The notes under the pieces: generated by a model
Told to the model about the DNA's origin: nothing
Database searches by the model: none
What the model saw: only the letters and a program-made list of their open reading frames with translations
Source of the DNA: an uncultured Croceitalea sp.
Lineage (GTDB): Bacteria; Bacteroidota; Bacteroidia; Flavobacteriales; Flavobacteriaceae
Direction of reading: 5' to 3'
Length of the DNA: 64,000 bases
NCBI GenBank assembly: GCA_947503285.1
Contig: CANNDD010000004.1
Location: 1 to 64,000 of the forward strand
Translations under genes and position numbers: made by a program
In this document: piece by piece, positions 28,400-38,385 of the stretch
How the letters are laid out: each line of letters starts with the position of its first letter
Numbering within the stretch: the first letter of the stretch is position 1

Positions 28400-29689
28400 A
28401 TGAAAAGGAAGATGATATGGCTCGGCCTACTTTGCTTAATGCATGGTCTTATCGGATGCGTTGAGGAATTCGATGCGCAAATCAATAATTTGGAAACGGC
28501 ACTGGTGGTAGATGCACGTTTAACCAACGAATTGAGACCACAATCGATTCTTTTGTCCAACACGTTTGATTTCGATGCTATCGACCCAAACCCAGAAACC
28601 GGTGCTGAAGTGGTTTTAGTGGACGATTTGAATAATACTATTGATTTTATAGAGGATTCCCCCGGGGTCTATACTTCCGCAAATGCAATGCAATTGACAC
28701 AAGGTCGAACGTATACCTTGGAAATTACGCGGACCGATGGTAGTAGGTTTTTGTCAACACCTCAAGAATTGCCAAGCGAAACCGCTATCGCAGCCATCAC
28801 GCCTACACGAGTTATAAACAATTCAGGTTTGGAAGGGGTCGCCATTGTTTTGGATGTTGAAGGCAACAGTGCCGATACAGGACCTGATTATTATAGATAT
28901 GAATACCTAGAGACCACAAAAATCGTAGCGCCGGATTTCAATCCCTTTGCATGGGATGAAGTCGACTATGATTTTTTCTGTGAAGACGATGATCCCTGGG
29001 ATGTCACCATTGCGGTAAGACAAGATCCCGCAAAGGTCTGTTTTGCTTCCGCTAATTCAAATGATCTGATTCTGGCGTCTACCGAAGAACTTGTCACGAA
29101 TAGTTTGGAAGGTTTTGAAGTACGTTTTTTATCAAAAGAAAATTATTATATCGCACATCGCTATAGCATTTTGGTGAAACAATACCATTTGGATGCCGAG
29201 GCGGCTTCTTTTTATCAGACCCTGAGTGATTTTTCGAACAATGAAAGTGTGTTCAGTAATGTACAAACGGGCTTAATCGAAGGAAACATTAATGCCGAAA
29301 ATACGGATGATTTGGTTTTAGGGTATTTCGAATTAAGCTCATACAGCGAAAAACGAATGTTTTTTAATTATACTGACCTTTTTCCTGATGAGGAATTACC
29401 GCCTTATGTAATCAACTGTGAGTTTGCAAGTGAGCCCCCGTTATACCCCGAAGGCTTTCACGCCACTGAGATTGACGGTAAGATTGTAATTGATGGCACC
29501 TCGAATTCCCCGCTCATCGATGGAATACTGGCAGGGCTAATCGGTTATCACGACACGAATGAAAATTATCAGGTCTTGGATGCCGATGGGGAACCTGATA
29601 GGGCACCTTTTGTAGTAAAACCATTGGGTTGTGTAGACTGTAGGGAGTTCGGCAGTAATGTGGCCCCTGAATTCTGGATCGAAGAGTGA
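28400..29689 (+). CDS. DUF4249 lipoprotein, paralog 1
   Basis: The 429-aa protein has a lipoprotein signal (MKRKMIWLGLLCLMHGLIGC), so it is probably anchored in the outer membrane next to the receptor encoded upstream. It shows the DUF4249 pattern: an N-terminal beta-sandwich starting with TALVVDARLTNELRPQSILL, a central part, and the C-terminal CVDCREFGSNVAPEFWIEE. I prefer the ATG at 28400, 20 bp after the receptor stop; a TTG overlapping that stop would add eight residues before the signal. It carries an acidic stretch (DYDFFCEDDDPWD) absent from the other copies. Family function is unknown. Confidence 0.88.
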   Translation: MKRKMIWLGLLCLMHGLIGCVEEFDAQINNLETALVVDARLTNELRPQSILLSNTFDFDAIDPNPETGAEVVLVDDLNNTIDFIEDSPGVYTSANAMQLTQGRTYTLEITRTDGSRFLSTPQELPSETAIAAITPTRVINNSGLEGVAIVLDVEGNSADTGPDYYRYEYLETTKIVAPDFNPFAWDEVDYDFFCEDDDPWDVTIAVRQDPAKVCFASANSNDLILASTEELVTNSLEGFEVRFLSKENYYIAHRYSILVKQYHLDAEAASFYQTLSDFSNNESVFSNVQTGLIEGNINAENTDDLVLGYFELSSYSEKRMFFNYTDLFPDEELPPYVINCEFASEPPLYPEGFHATEIDGKIVIDGTSNSPLIDGILAGLIGYHDTNENYQVLDADGEPDRAPFVVKPLGCVDCREFGSNVAPEFWIEE

Positions 29690-30990
29690 AAAAATGGATA
29701 TACATAGTAGCACTTTCTTCTCTTGCTGTTGGTTGCCTTGATGAATTGGATATCGGGATAGGTTCTGCAAATAGAACCCAAGGTATCTTGATTGTTGAAG
29801 GTGGCATAACCAATGAGCTTAAGAACCACAGTGTTGTATTGAGCCGAATAGACACTTTGGTCGATTTGGGTATTGATTCCATTTTCAACCCTTTCACACC
29901 GGTTCGTGATATCAATAGGGATTTGGTACCCTATGAGGAAAATGCAACGGTTACCGTAACCGACGCCAATGGAACGGTTTTTGAATTTGAAGAAGGGAGC
30001 CCGGGTATTTATGAATCACGAACACCATTTGCTGCCGAAATGGATAATTCCTATCAATTAAATATCGTTACCGATGATGGTCGCGGGTTTTCTTCAGAAC
30101 CCATGTCGGTTGAAGGTGTTTCTGAAATTGCTGATATTTATGCTGAAAAAACAATAAGGGGCACAGGCGCCGAAGGGGTCGGGATCTTCATTGATAATAA
30201 TTCGATATCGGGTAATGTACAAAATTTGAGGTTTACCTATGACGAGACTTTTAAGATCATTGCCCCTTTTTGGGCTGAAAAAGACTTTCTACTTACCAAT
30301 TATGATCCCTGTGCATTACCGGTGCCAACATATGATCTGGAAATCGTTGTTAGGGAGCAAGAAGAACAGGTCTGCTATGGTAATGAATCTTCGAACACCA
30401 TCATACAGGCAGAGCAGAACAACCCAGAAAGTGCGGGTATAGAACAATTTATGGTACGATTTATAGGCCGGGAAAATTATATCCTCTCCCACAGATACAG
30501 TATAGAAGTCACCCAAATGGTATCGGGCGCGGCTTCCTATGGTTTCTATGACCAACTGAACAGTTTTAGTGAGACGGGTAATGTGTTCTCTCAGGTGCAA
30601 CCAGGTTTTTTAGAAGGTAACTTATCCGCAGATAGTGGGGAGCAGGGTATCGTAATCGGTTTTTTTGATGTGGTATCGGTATCTAAAAGACGTCTATTTT
30701 TTAATTACACCGATTTCTACCCAAATGAACCATTGCCACCCTATGTTTTTAATTGCAATGAAATTTCTTCACCTGAGACACACAGATCTTTTTGTGCCAC
30801 TGGGGAAGGAGTAAATAACTGTCCACAATCGGTGATTGAACGGGTGAACTTGGACTTAATATCATACGTAAGGCCAAACGATGGCAATATTGGGGTTTGC
30901 CCGGGGCCACATGTGTTTGTTTTTAGGCCTTGTGGTGACTGTACTACCTTGGGAAGTAATGAAATACCTGAATTTTGGATTGAGGAATGA
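29686..30990 (+). CDS. DUF4249 lipoprotein, paralog 2
   Basis: This 434-aa lipoprotein (signal MKKWIYIVALSSLAVGC) starts with GTG overlapping the previous stop as GTGA. It is clearly a paralog of the next gene: both carry an insertion around FTPxRDIxRDLV, the block YDPCALPVPTYDLEIV, QPGFLEGN and a cysteine-containing tail before the C-terminal CGDCTTLGSNEIPEFWIEE. The paired cysteines suggest disulfides in the exported protein. Coupled translation with its neighbours implies equimolar production and possibly a shared complex with the receptor. Confidence 0.88.
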   Translation: MKKWIYIVALSSLAVGCLDELDIGIGSANRTQGILIVEGGITNELKNHSVVLSRIDTLVDLGIDSIFNPFTPVRDINRDLVPYEENATVTVTDANGTVFEFEEGSPGIYESRTPFAAEMDNSYQLNIVTDDGRGFSSEPMSVEGVSEIADIYAEKTIRGTGAEGVGIFIDNNSISGNVQNLRFTYDETFKIIAPFWAEKDFLLTNYDPCALPVPTYDLEIVVREQEEQVCYGNESSNTIIQAEQNNPESAGIEQFMVRFIGRENYILSHRYSIEVTQMVSGAASYGFYDQLNSFSETGNVFSQVQPGFLEGNLSADSGEQGIVIGFFDVVSVSKRRLFFNYTDFYPNEPLPPYVFNCNEISSPETHRSFCATGEGVNNCPQSVIERVNLDLISYVRPNDGNIGVCPGPHVFVFRPCGDCTTLGSNEIPEFWIEE

Positions 30991-32294
30991 GAAGAATTGT
31001 TTTATATATCGTGGTTGGTATACTTTTTTACAATTGTATTGACGAAGTGGACCTCGCCATTACAACTTCGGGCAATGACCCAGAGGATATTTTGATTGTT
31101 GAGGGTACATTGACAAATGAGCTCAAAAGGCATACGATAACACTTAGCACGATTGATACCATATTAGACCTACAAATTGATTCTGTATATACCCCTTTTA
31201 CACCACCAAGGGATATCGAAAGGGACTTGGTCAACTATGAGGAAAATGCCCAAGTAGTCGTCGTTGATGGTAATGGGGTGGAGTACGGTTTTGATGAAGT
31301 GAGTCCGGGTATTTATGAATCGTCTATCGCATTCGCGGCACAGCTAGCGACGACATACCAATTATTGATAACGACATCCAATGGCGGAAGCTTTTCTTCA
31401 AAACCAATGCAAATTCAGGGAGTCTCTGAAATCAATGGTATTCATGCCGCGAAAACAACCAGTGATACCGGTGCGGAGGGCATAGGTATTTTTATAACCA
31501 ACAATTCGATAGATGGTAATAGTCAAAATTTAAGGTTCACCTACAGTGAAACGTATAAGATTATTGCTCCTTTGTGGCGACCACGGGAGTTTAGATTGAC
31601 CAACTACGACCCGTGTGCCTTACCAGTACCGACCTATGACCTCGAAATCGTGGATCGTACTGAAGAACAGCGCGTATGCTATGCCACAGAAGAATCAAAT
31701 ACAATCGTGCAAGCACAACTGTCAAGCTTGAGTGGTAGTGGACTTGAAGATTTTATGGTACGGTTTTTAGGGCGTTCCAATTTTGCTATATCGCACCGGT
31801 ATAGTATTGAGGTAGCCCAATTGGTCTCGAGTCCTGAGGCATTCGGTTTTTATGAACAACTCGATAATTTCAGTCAATCAGACAATGTTTTTTCCCAAGT
31901 CCAACCTGGTTTTTTAGAAGGCAATATAACCGCGGATAATGGTAGGGAAGGGGCGGCAATCGGTTTTTTTGATGTGGCCTCCGTTTCTAAGACAAGGTTG
32001 TTTTTTAATTACCGTGATTTTTACCCAGATGAACCATTACCCCCGTTTCCATTCGATTGTGGGGTACATTCATCCCCTGAGTCACATGTCAGCTATTGTT
32101 TTATGGGTGAGTTTGTAAATGATTGTCCGCAGTCCATCATTGAAAGGATTGATTTAGGGGTAATTAGTTATGTTGACGTTAATAGTTTAAACCTTGGTAC
32201 CTGTCCTGGGCCTTATCTTTACGTAGCAAGCGCATGTGGTGATTGCACACGAATAGGAACAAACGTGGTACCTGAATTTTGGATAGAAGAATGA
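30987..32294 (+). CDS. DUF4249 lipoprotein, paralog 3
   Basis: The 435-aa protein overlaps paralog 2 by ATGA. The N-terminus MRRIVLYIVVGILFYNC is a short lipoprotein signal with C17. It is closest to paralog 2, sharing TNYDPCALPVPTYDLEIV, SQVQPGFLEGN and the C-terminal CGDCTRIGTNVVPEFWIEE, but many surface-type positions differ. This pattern fits an older tandem duplication followed by divergence. Function unknown, as for the family. Confidence 0.88.
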   Translation: MRRIVLYIVVGILFYNCIDEVDLAITTSGNDPEDILIVEGTLTNELKRHTITLSTIDTILDLQIDSVYTPFTPPRDIERDLVNYEENAQVVVVDGNGVEYGFDEVSPGIYESSIAFAAQLATTYQLLITTSNGGSFSSKPMQIQGVSEINGIHAAKTTSDTGAEGIGIFITNNSIDGNSQNLRFTYSETYKIIAPLWRPREFRLTNYDPCALPVPTYDLEIVDRTEEQRVCYATEESNTIVQAQLSSLSGSGLEDFMVRFLGRSNFAISHRYSIEVAQLVSSPEAFGFYEQLDNFSQSDNVFSQVQPGFLEGNITADNGREGAAIGFFDVASVSKTRLFFNYRDFYPDEPLPPFPFDCGVHSSPESHVSYCFMGEFVNDCPQSIIERIDLGVISYVDVNSLNLGTCPGPYLYVASACGDCTRIGTNVVPEFWIEE

Positions 32295-33583
32295 GAAATT
32301 GTGTTTATATACTACTTGTACTATCCTTTTTTATTACGGGATGTGTTGAAGAAATCGCTATTGCTACTGATTTACAGGCAGATATAGACATAACGGAAGT
32401 TTTGATAGTCGAGGCAACACTAACGGATGAATTGAAAAATCAAAAGGTTACCTTAAGTAGGGGGCAACAGTTTGGCAACGATAGTACCGCGGTTTTTGAG
32501 GTTGGGGCCACTGTTCAGATTGATGATGATTTAGGAAACACCTTTAATTTTATAAGTGATGCGGTGGGCAACTATTTTTCTGAAGTGCCTTTTGCCGCTC
32601 AAACCGGAAGGTTATATCAATTGCGGATTTCTACGCCGGATGGTACCAATTATCAATCTGAATTGGTTTCCAGTGCTGGGGTCTCGATAATCGATAATAT
32701 CTATGCAGAAAGGGTAATTAGCGATAGTGGGGTTGATGGAATGGCGATTTTCGTAGACAGTTCAAACCCCGATAATGATTTCAATAATTATAGGTACGTC
32801 TATGAGGAAACCTATAAAATAATTGCACCGAATTGGACATCGACCGAATTTGAGATAATCAGGGAAGAAGTGGAATTTACCTTTGATGAGGTCAATCAAG
32901 AGTTTACCGAAATTCTATACCCCGATGTGAGATTGGTGCCTAGGCAACAAGAAGAACGGGTATGTTTTAATACAGTTGCGTCAAATGATATCATATTGTC
33001 AGATGGCCTTGTTTTGAACGAGGGTCGAACGGATGGGAATTTGGTGCGTTTTATCAATAGGAATGATCCCATTTTGTCGCATCGATACAGTATTTTGGTA
33101 AATCAGTTCGTACAATCCCCAGATGCCGCTAAATTTTACAATACCTTGCTCCAATTTTCCGAAAGCGAGAGTGTTTTCAGTGCTATTCAACCTGGTTTTA
33201 TTGAAGGGAACATCGCAGCTGTGAACAATCCTGAAGCTTTGGTCATTGGTTATTTTGAAGTGGCCAGTATTGCAAGTAGAAGGCTGTTCTTTAATTATGA
33301 GGATTTTTTCCCAAATGAGGATTTACCGCCTTATTTTGATGGTTTGAACTGCGAAAGGGTATTTGCCCCTCCGTTGGGTAATCCTGAACGAGATGGGGTA
33401 TTCACTATGGACGACTGTGGTGTTCCAAGGCCTTTGATCGATTATATAAAGGCCGAGGAGATAGAATTTTTCTTGTCTTCAGGGCAAGGGCTCTGTGAAG
33501 GACCTTTTTTTGTAACACAAAGGCCTTGCGGTGATTGTACCGCATTAGGCAGTAATCGTATACCGGAATTTTGGACGGAATAA
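32291..33583 (+). CDS. DUF4249 lipoprotein, paralog 4
   Basis: The 430-aa lipoprotein (signal to ITGC at residue 18) starts at the ATG overlapping the previous stop as ATGA; an upstream TTG is less likely. It lacks the FTPxRDI insertion of paralogs 2 and 3 and instead has a longer segment EVEFTFDEVNQEFTEILYPD in the middle, but keeps LVEATLTDELKNQKVTLSR-type start, IQPGFIEGN and the C-terminal CGDCTALGSNRIPEFWTE. It is followed after 10 bp by the MG2-like gene. Confidence 0.88.
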   Translation: MRNCVYILLVLSFFITGCVEEIAIATDLQADIDITEVLIVEATLTDELKNQKVTLSRGQQFGNDSTAVFEVGATVQIDDDLGNTFNFISDAVGNYFSEVPFAAQTGRLYQLRISTPDGTNYQSELVSSAGVSIIDNIYAERVISDSGVDGMAIFVDSSNPDNDFNNYRYVYEETYKIIAPNWTSTEFEIIREEVEFTFDEVNQEFTEILYPDVRLVPRQQEERVCFNTVASNDIILSDGLVLNEGRTDGNLVRFINRNDPILSHRYSILVNQFVQSPDAAKFYNTLLQFSESESVFSAIQPGFIEGNIAAVNNPEALVIGYFEVASIASRRLFFNYEDFFPNEDLPPYFDGLNCERVFAPPLGNPERDGVFTMDDCGVPRPLIDYIKAEEIEFFLSSGQGLCEGPFFVTQRPCGDCTALGSNRIPEFWTE

Positions 33584-33593
33584 AATAACACAT

Positions 33594-35363
33594 ATGAAAA
33601 AAATAGCAGCAGTACTGTTTCTCTTATCGGCCCTTTATGGAAATTCACAATATGTAATTTCAGATGGTTCAGAACTCTTGGCATTACAACGTACCCCTTT
33701 AGAACGCATTTTTATGCACCATACGGGAGCGGTATTGTTTCCGGGGGAATATTTAAATTATTCCGTACATGTGATGAACGCGCAAAGTGGAAGAACCAGT
33801 ACGATTAGTAAGATCGCGTATGTGTTATTGGTGGATAAAGATGGCGACATCATGTTTGAACATAAGTTAAAACTTGAAAAGGGCATGGCTGAAGGTGACT
33901 TTTTTATTCCTTCAGAACTGAGATCTGGTAATTATAAATTGATTGCCTATACGAATTGGATACGTAATGCCGGGATCGATCAATTTTTTCAAGATGATGT
34001 GGTCATCATTAATCCGTATCTGGCGAACCAATCCGAATTTTTGGGCCAAAATGGGGAACCCTCCAATATGGATGCCGATTTACGAACAATCGTATCAGAT
34101 TCCGCAACTTTAGAACTACAGACCGATAAAGTGAATTATGGTACAAGGGCATTGGTCAAATTAAGTTTAAAAAATTACAAATCGTATTTAGGGAATGGTA
34201 CGTACCACATATCGGTAGCCCAGAAAAACAACTTTACCAAGAAAGGGGCAAAACGTGCTGTTGTAGATGCGAGAAATGCACCAAAATTAAAGAAGGCGAT
34301 TGACCAAAAAGTGGGCGATAGCATCTTCTTACCTGAGCAACGTGGCGAATTAATATTTGGTAGGGTGTTTGACAAGGAAAATGGAAAACCCGTACCTAAT
34401 ATTACGACGGTCATAACCATGCCAGGTCAGGAGTTCTTATTGAAATTTGCAAATACCAATGAATCCGGTACGTTTTATAGCTATTTACGCAAAGATTATA
34501 AGGTTCCAACGCCGATCGTGCAACCATTGAACGATAGCTTATCCGTCAATCTGGTAATGGGTGCCAAAAACCCTCCTGAGCTAGGGGCATTGACGTTCAG
34601 GGCCTATAATTTTTCATCTGATTATAAAGATTTGATTTTAGAACGCAGTATTCAAAATCAAGTCGAGAATCAGTTTTTCAAGGCGAAACCAGACTCTATC
34701 CTTCTTAAAGACCCTATAGATTCTTTTGATGGTGGAATACCTGAAATAGTGCTTTTGGATGAGTATACACGTTTTCCGACTCTAGAGGAAACCTTGGTTG
34801 AAATTGTTGAAAACGTCGGTTTTAGAAGAAATTCCAAATATGGTCATTTTATAAGGGTAGCCCAAGACTTTGAGCGCTATGACGAAGATTTCAATTCTTT
34901 TCCATCCATAGTTTTGATTGACGGGGTATTTATTCCGAATCCAAAAACCATCAGGGATTTTGATGCCACTTTGATTGAGCGTATTCGTGTCGTTCGCGAT
35001 CAGTTTCAAATGGGCGGAGGAATGTATCAAGGTATTGTTTCGATTGAAACTTTTGATAATGATTTTTATGAGACCTATGAAGGAAAGAATATGTCAAGGT
35101 CAGATCTTAAACCTTTATTTCCCGTTAAGAATTATTTTAAGCAAAAGTATGACGAGCCAAATAATGTGGAGCTAGATCGAATTCCAGATTATCGAAGGGT
35201 CTTATTCTGGCAGCCTAATATTGTGGTTGATGGTAACAATTATGAATATGAGTTCTTTACTTCCGACCTATCAGGTGATTTTGAGATTGTTTTAGAAGGG
35301 TATACGACGTATGGTAAGCCAATTTCCTTGAAAAAGACAATTTCAGTCGGGTTGGAACCCTGA
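33594..35363 (+). CDS. secreted MG2/carboxypeptidase-regulatory-like protein of the DUF4249 operon
   Basis: The 589-aa protein has a signal peptide (about 1-18, then QYVISD). Residues about 30-135 resemble a macroglobulin MG2 beta-sandwich (VLFPGEYLNYSVHV, GNYKLIAYTNWIRN), a domain seen in large Bacteroidota surface proteins near TonB receptors. Residues about 245-310 look like a second, carboxypeptidase-regulatory-like sandwich (LIFGRVFDKENGKPVPNITT). Later, IRDFDATLIERIRVVRDQF with GGGMYQGIVSIETFD recalls a TonB plug-like fold without a barrel. Last gene of the operon. A role in envelope assembly or binding with the receptor is inferred from position only. Confidence 0.75.
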   Translation: MKKIAAVLFLLSALYGNSQYVISDGSELLALQRTPLERIFMHHTGAVLFPGEYLNYSVHVMNAQSGRTSTISKIAYVLLVDKDGDIMFEHKLKLEKGMAEGDFFIPSELRSGNYKLIAYTNWIRNAGIDQFFQDDVVIINPYLANQSEFLGQNGEPSNMDADLRTIVSDSATLELQTDKVNYGTRALVKLSLKNYKSYLGNGTYHISVAQKNNFTKKGAKRAVVDARNAPKLKKAIDQKVGDSIFLPEQRGELIFGRVFDKENGKPVPNITTVITMPGQEFLLKFANTNESGTFYSYLRKDYKVPTPIVQPLNDSLSVNLVMGAKNPPELGALTFRAYNFSSDYKDLILERSIQNQVENQFFKAKPDSILLKDPIDSFDGGIPEIVLLDEYTRFPTLEETLVEIVENVGFRRNSKYGHFIRVAQDFERYDEDFNSFPSIVLIDGVFIPNPKTIRDFDATLIERIRVVRDQFQMGGGMYQGIVSIETFDNDFYETYEGKNMSRSDLKPLFPVKNYFKQKYDEPNNVELDRIPDYRRVLFWQPNIVVDGNNYEYEFFTSDLSGDFEIVLEGYTTYGKPISLKKTISVGLEP

Positions 35364-35404
35364 TTTAACCTTATAGATAATGGTTTAGAATACAATCACG
35401 AACT

Positions 35405-36940
35405 ATGCTCATTAAAGTCTTTGGTAGTGCCGTTTTCGGGGTGGAGGCGACTACTGTTACCGTTGAGGTCAATATTGATAAGGGAATTGGATACCATTTG
35501 GTAGGCCTGCCCGATAACGCCATTAAAGAAAGTAATTATCGTATTGCCGCAGCACTTCAGAATAATGGTTATAAAATTCCCGGGAAGAAGATAACGATCA
35601 ATATGGCACCGGCCGATCTTCGTAAAGAAGGTTCCGCCTATGATTTGACTTTAGCTTTGGGCATTTTGGCGGCCTCCAATCAAATCAAATCCGAAGACAT
35701 TGAGAAGTACTTGATTATGGGGGAGCTTTCATTGGATGGCACGGTACAACCCATTAAAGGGGCCTTACCCATCGCCATAAAGGCCAAAGAAGAAGGTTTT
35801 AAAGGGTTCATCTTACCAAAAGAAAATGCCAAAGAGGCCGCCATAGTCAATGATCTACAAGTCTATGGTGTTGATACCATAAAAGAGGTTATTGAGTTTT
35901 TTGATAAAGAAAAACCTTTAGAGCAAACCATCATTGATACCAGGGCCGAGTTTTACAAGAGTTTGGATTTCCCAGAATTTGATTTTTCTGATGTAAAGGG
36001 CCAAGAAAGTATCAAACGCTGTATGGAAATAGCCGCCGCCGGGGGACACAACATTATTCTGATAGGCCCTCCTGGCGCGGGTAAGACGATGTTGGCAAAA
36101 CGGTTGCCATCAATTTTGCCGCCAATGACCTTGCATGAGGCTTTAGAGACCACCAAGATTCATAGTGTGGTTGGTAAAGTAAAAAATATGGGCTTAATGA
36201 GCCAACGCCCTTTTCGTTCTCCCCATCACACCATTTCAGATGTTGCCCTGGTCGGGGGTGGTGCCTATCCACAACCAGGTGAGATATCGCTTTCGCATAA
36301 TGGGGTGTTGTTTTTAGATGAACTACCAGAATTTAAACGAGGGGTATTAGAAGTGATGCGACAGCCTTTAGAGGATCGGGAAGTGACCATCTCAAGAGCT
36401 CGATTTACAGTGACCTACCCTAGTAGTTTTATGTTGGTGGCCAGTATGAACCCAAGCCCTGGAGGGTATTTTAACGATCCAGACGCCCCTGTTACTTCCT
36501 CGCCAGCCGAAATGCAACGATATTTGAGTAAAATATCAGGGCCGTTATTAGATCGTATAGATATTCATATCGAGGTAACCCCAGTACCTTTTGAAAAGCT
36601 TTCTGATGATAGAAAAGGCGAGGGGAGTGTTGAAATTCGTAAAAGGGTCACAGCTGCACGGGAAATACAAACTGATCGATTTGCAGCTTTTGAAAATGTA
36701 CACTACAATGCCCAAATGAGCACCAAACAGATAAGGACGTTCTGTGTTTTGGATGTGGACTCCAAAGAATTACTGAAGAACGCAATGGAACGTTTAAATC
36801 TCTCTGCACGTGCTTACGATAGAATTTTAAAGGTAGCCAGAACAATTTGTGATTTAGCAGGAGAAAAAGAATTAAATGGGAATCATATTTCCGAAGCTAT
36901 ACAATATCGTAGTTTGGATAGGGAAGGATGGTTGGGGTAA
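35405..36940 (+). CDS. yifB: YifB/ComM-family Mg-chelatase-like AAA+ ATPase
   Basis: The 511-aa protein has an N-terminal ChlI/Lon-like domain (about 1-185, VTVEVNIDKGIGYHLVGLPD), an AAA+ Mg-chelatase core with Walker A GPPGAGKTMLAK and Walker B GVLFLDELPEF, and the C-terminal Mg_chelatase_C region ending [19 protein letters not shown]. ComM homologs promote branch migration during natural transformation. The last 60 bases counted (36841-36900) are 30% GC, clearly lower than the relic copy of the same end at 38.6 kb (50% for 38581-38640). The present 3' end may therefore be of foreign origin. Confidence 0.96.
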   Translation: MLIKVFGSAVFGVEATTVTVEVNIDKGIGYHLVGLPDNAIKESNYRIAAALQNNGYKIPGKKITINMAPADLRKEGSAYDLTLALGILAASNQIKSEDIEKYLIMGELSLDGTVQPIKGALPIAIKAKEEGFKGFILPKENAKEAAIVNDLQVYGVDTIKEVIEFFDKEKPLEQTIIDTRAEFYKSLDFPEFDFSDVKGQESIKRCMEIAAAGGHNIILIGPPGAGKTMLAKRLPSILPPMTLHEALETTKIHSVVGKVKNMGLMSQRPFRSPHHTISDVALVGGGAYPQPGEISLSHNGVLFLDELPEFKRGVLEVMRQPLEDREVTISRARFTVTYPSSFMLVASMNPSPGGYFNDPDAPVTSSPAEMQRYLSKISGPLLDRIDIHIEVTPVPFEKLSDDRKGEGSVEIRKRVTAAREIQTDRFAAFENVHYNAQMSTKQIRTFCVLDVDSKELLKNAMERLNLSARAYDRILKVARTICDLAGEKELNGNHISEAIQYRSLDREGWLG

Positions 36941-37092
36941 TATTCATGATGCAGCCACCTGCTACAAACGAGATGCCATATTTGGAAACCAGAAGATTTA
37001 GGATACCCTATTGCGCAAAGGAAAAGTAAAAAGAAAGAAAGTTAGCATTACTTAGTTATTTTGTATTCATCGAATTGAATTTCACCAATATT

Positions 37093-38385
37093 ATGATTAC
37101 CGGTCAAAGTTTAAAAAAATATTTATCTGTCAGTTATGAAGACCTAAATGAAGTTGAGTATGGATTTTTGGTTGAAAATTATTTTAAAACTCATAGCAAA
37201 GAATGGCATGAAGAAAATGAAGATGAGCCGCTTTTAAATCCTAATCAAAAAGAAAGGATTTTCTGGGAGCTGATAAGACGTCATACTATGCCTCATGGTA
37301 AAGCCAAAGAGTATTATGATTTCAGTGGCTTTATATTCCCAGATTTCACACCTTTAAGCATATTACATAGAGAAATTAGAGTTTTAAATTTTGATTTTGA
37401 CTTTTGGTATACAGGTGAAAAGATGGAGTTTTTACACGACATCAGTTTTTCATCCGCAAAATTTTTGGGAATAAGTAAATTTAAAGGCGTTAAATTCTAT
37501 GGAAACGTAGATTTTTATGCAACAGAATTTTTAAGAGATGTTCATTTTACAGACGCCTACTTTTTTAAAGAAGCCAGATTTATAGGTACAGAATTTGATG
37601 CGAAAGCATTATTTATACAGACCCATTTTTCAAGAGAACAGCGTACTATATTTCATCGTTGTTTAAAAAATAAAAATAAAGAAGAAAAATTCGAATATTC
37701 ACCTCCAAACTATCAAATAGAATTTAATTTTAGTGATGTCGAATTTAATAGTTTGATTAGTTTTAAAGGGATTCATTTCCACAAAACTGATTTTACTAGA
37801 GCAAATATTGTCAAAGATCTTCGATTTGAAGAATGCAAATGGAATGGCAGTCGTAGATTAGTAATCTTTAAAGAAAATAAAACTTTTAGGATTCGAAATA
37901 GGAGTAATTATGATTTTGAAAACTACCTTGAGCGCTATCGACAAATAAAATTGAACTATGCTTCTTTTCAAGAATGGGAACTTTCTGGAAAGGCATACAG
38001 AAGTGAAATGTACATACGACAATGGTTGGCATTCTTTGAGATATTTAATTATAAAAAGCCACTCATGATACCTATTCGGGTTATTGAGTTTCTAATGTCT
38101 TCATTTTATGGAATCTTTTCAGGGTATACCCAAAGCATTACTAAGCCTTTTATATGGGTAACAGTATCTACACTTTTCATATTTCCAATTTTCTATAATG
38201 AATGTTCATTTATTGAATTATTTAGTTGTAATTATTCAAAGACATTAGAAATAAGTGCAAAGAATACTTTTCCATTCTATAAGCTCGGGAATACGTACTT
38301 CTGGATAGCACTTGTCCAAAAAATATTCAGCAGCACACTTCTTACCTTTTTTATTCTTGCGCTGAGAAAAAGATATAAGCAGTAG
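37093..38385 (+). CDS. pentapeptide-repeat protein with C-terminal transmembrane segments
   Basis: This 430-aa protein has three parts. Residues about 100-180 and 210-250 carry A(D/N)F-type pentapeptide repeats with F every five residues (FSSAKFLGISKFKGVKFYGN, VDFYATEFLRDVHFTDAYFF). A helical motif follows near 279-310 (YRQIKLNYASFQEWELSGKA). Two hydrophobic segments lie at about 352-368 and 404-424 with a basic tail (LRKRYKQ). Such repeat-plus-channel-like membrane proteins occur widely in accessory regions; function is unknown. I chose the ATG at 37093 over an upstream TTG. The gene is AT-rich (25% GC in 37081-37140) and lies between yifB and a relic of the yifB 3' end. Confidence 0.8.
   Translation: MITGQSLKKYLSVSYEDLNEVEYGFLVENYFKTHSKEWHEENEDEPLLNPNQKERIFWELIRRHTMPHGKAKEYYDFSGFIFPDFTPLSILHREIRVLNFDFDFWYTGEKMEFLHDISFSSAKFLGISKFKGVKFYGNVDFYATEFLRDVHFTDAYFFKEARFIGTEFDAKALFIQTHFSREQRTIFHRCLKNKNKEEKFEYSPPNYQIEFNFSDVEFNSLISFKGIHFHKTDFTRANIVKDLRFEECKWNGSRRLVIFKENKTFRIRNRSNYDFENYLERYRQIKLNYASFQEWELSGKAYRSEMYIRQWLAFFEIFNYKKPLMIPIRVIEFLMSSFYGIFSGYTQSITKPFIWVTVSTLFIFPIFYNECSFIELFSCNYSKTLEISAKNTFPFYKLGNTYFWIALVQKIFSSTLLTFFILALRKRYKQ

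Noticed and set aside
36946-37029. 27-codon ORF directly after yifB
   Set aside because: No family, no signal and very short; it lies in the junction sequence of the insertion and is probably chance.
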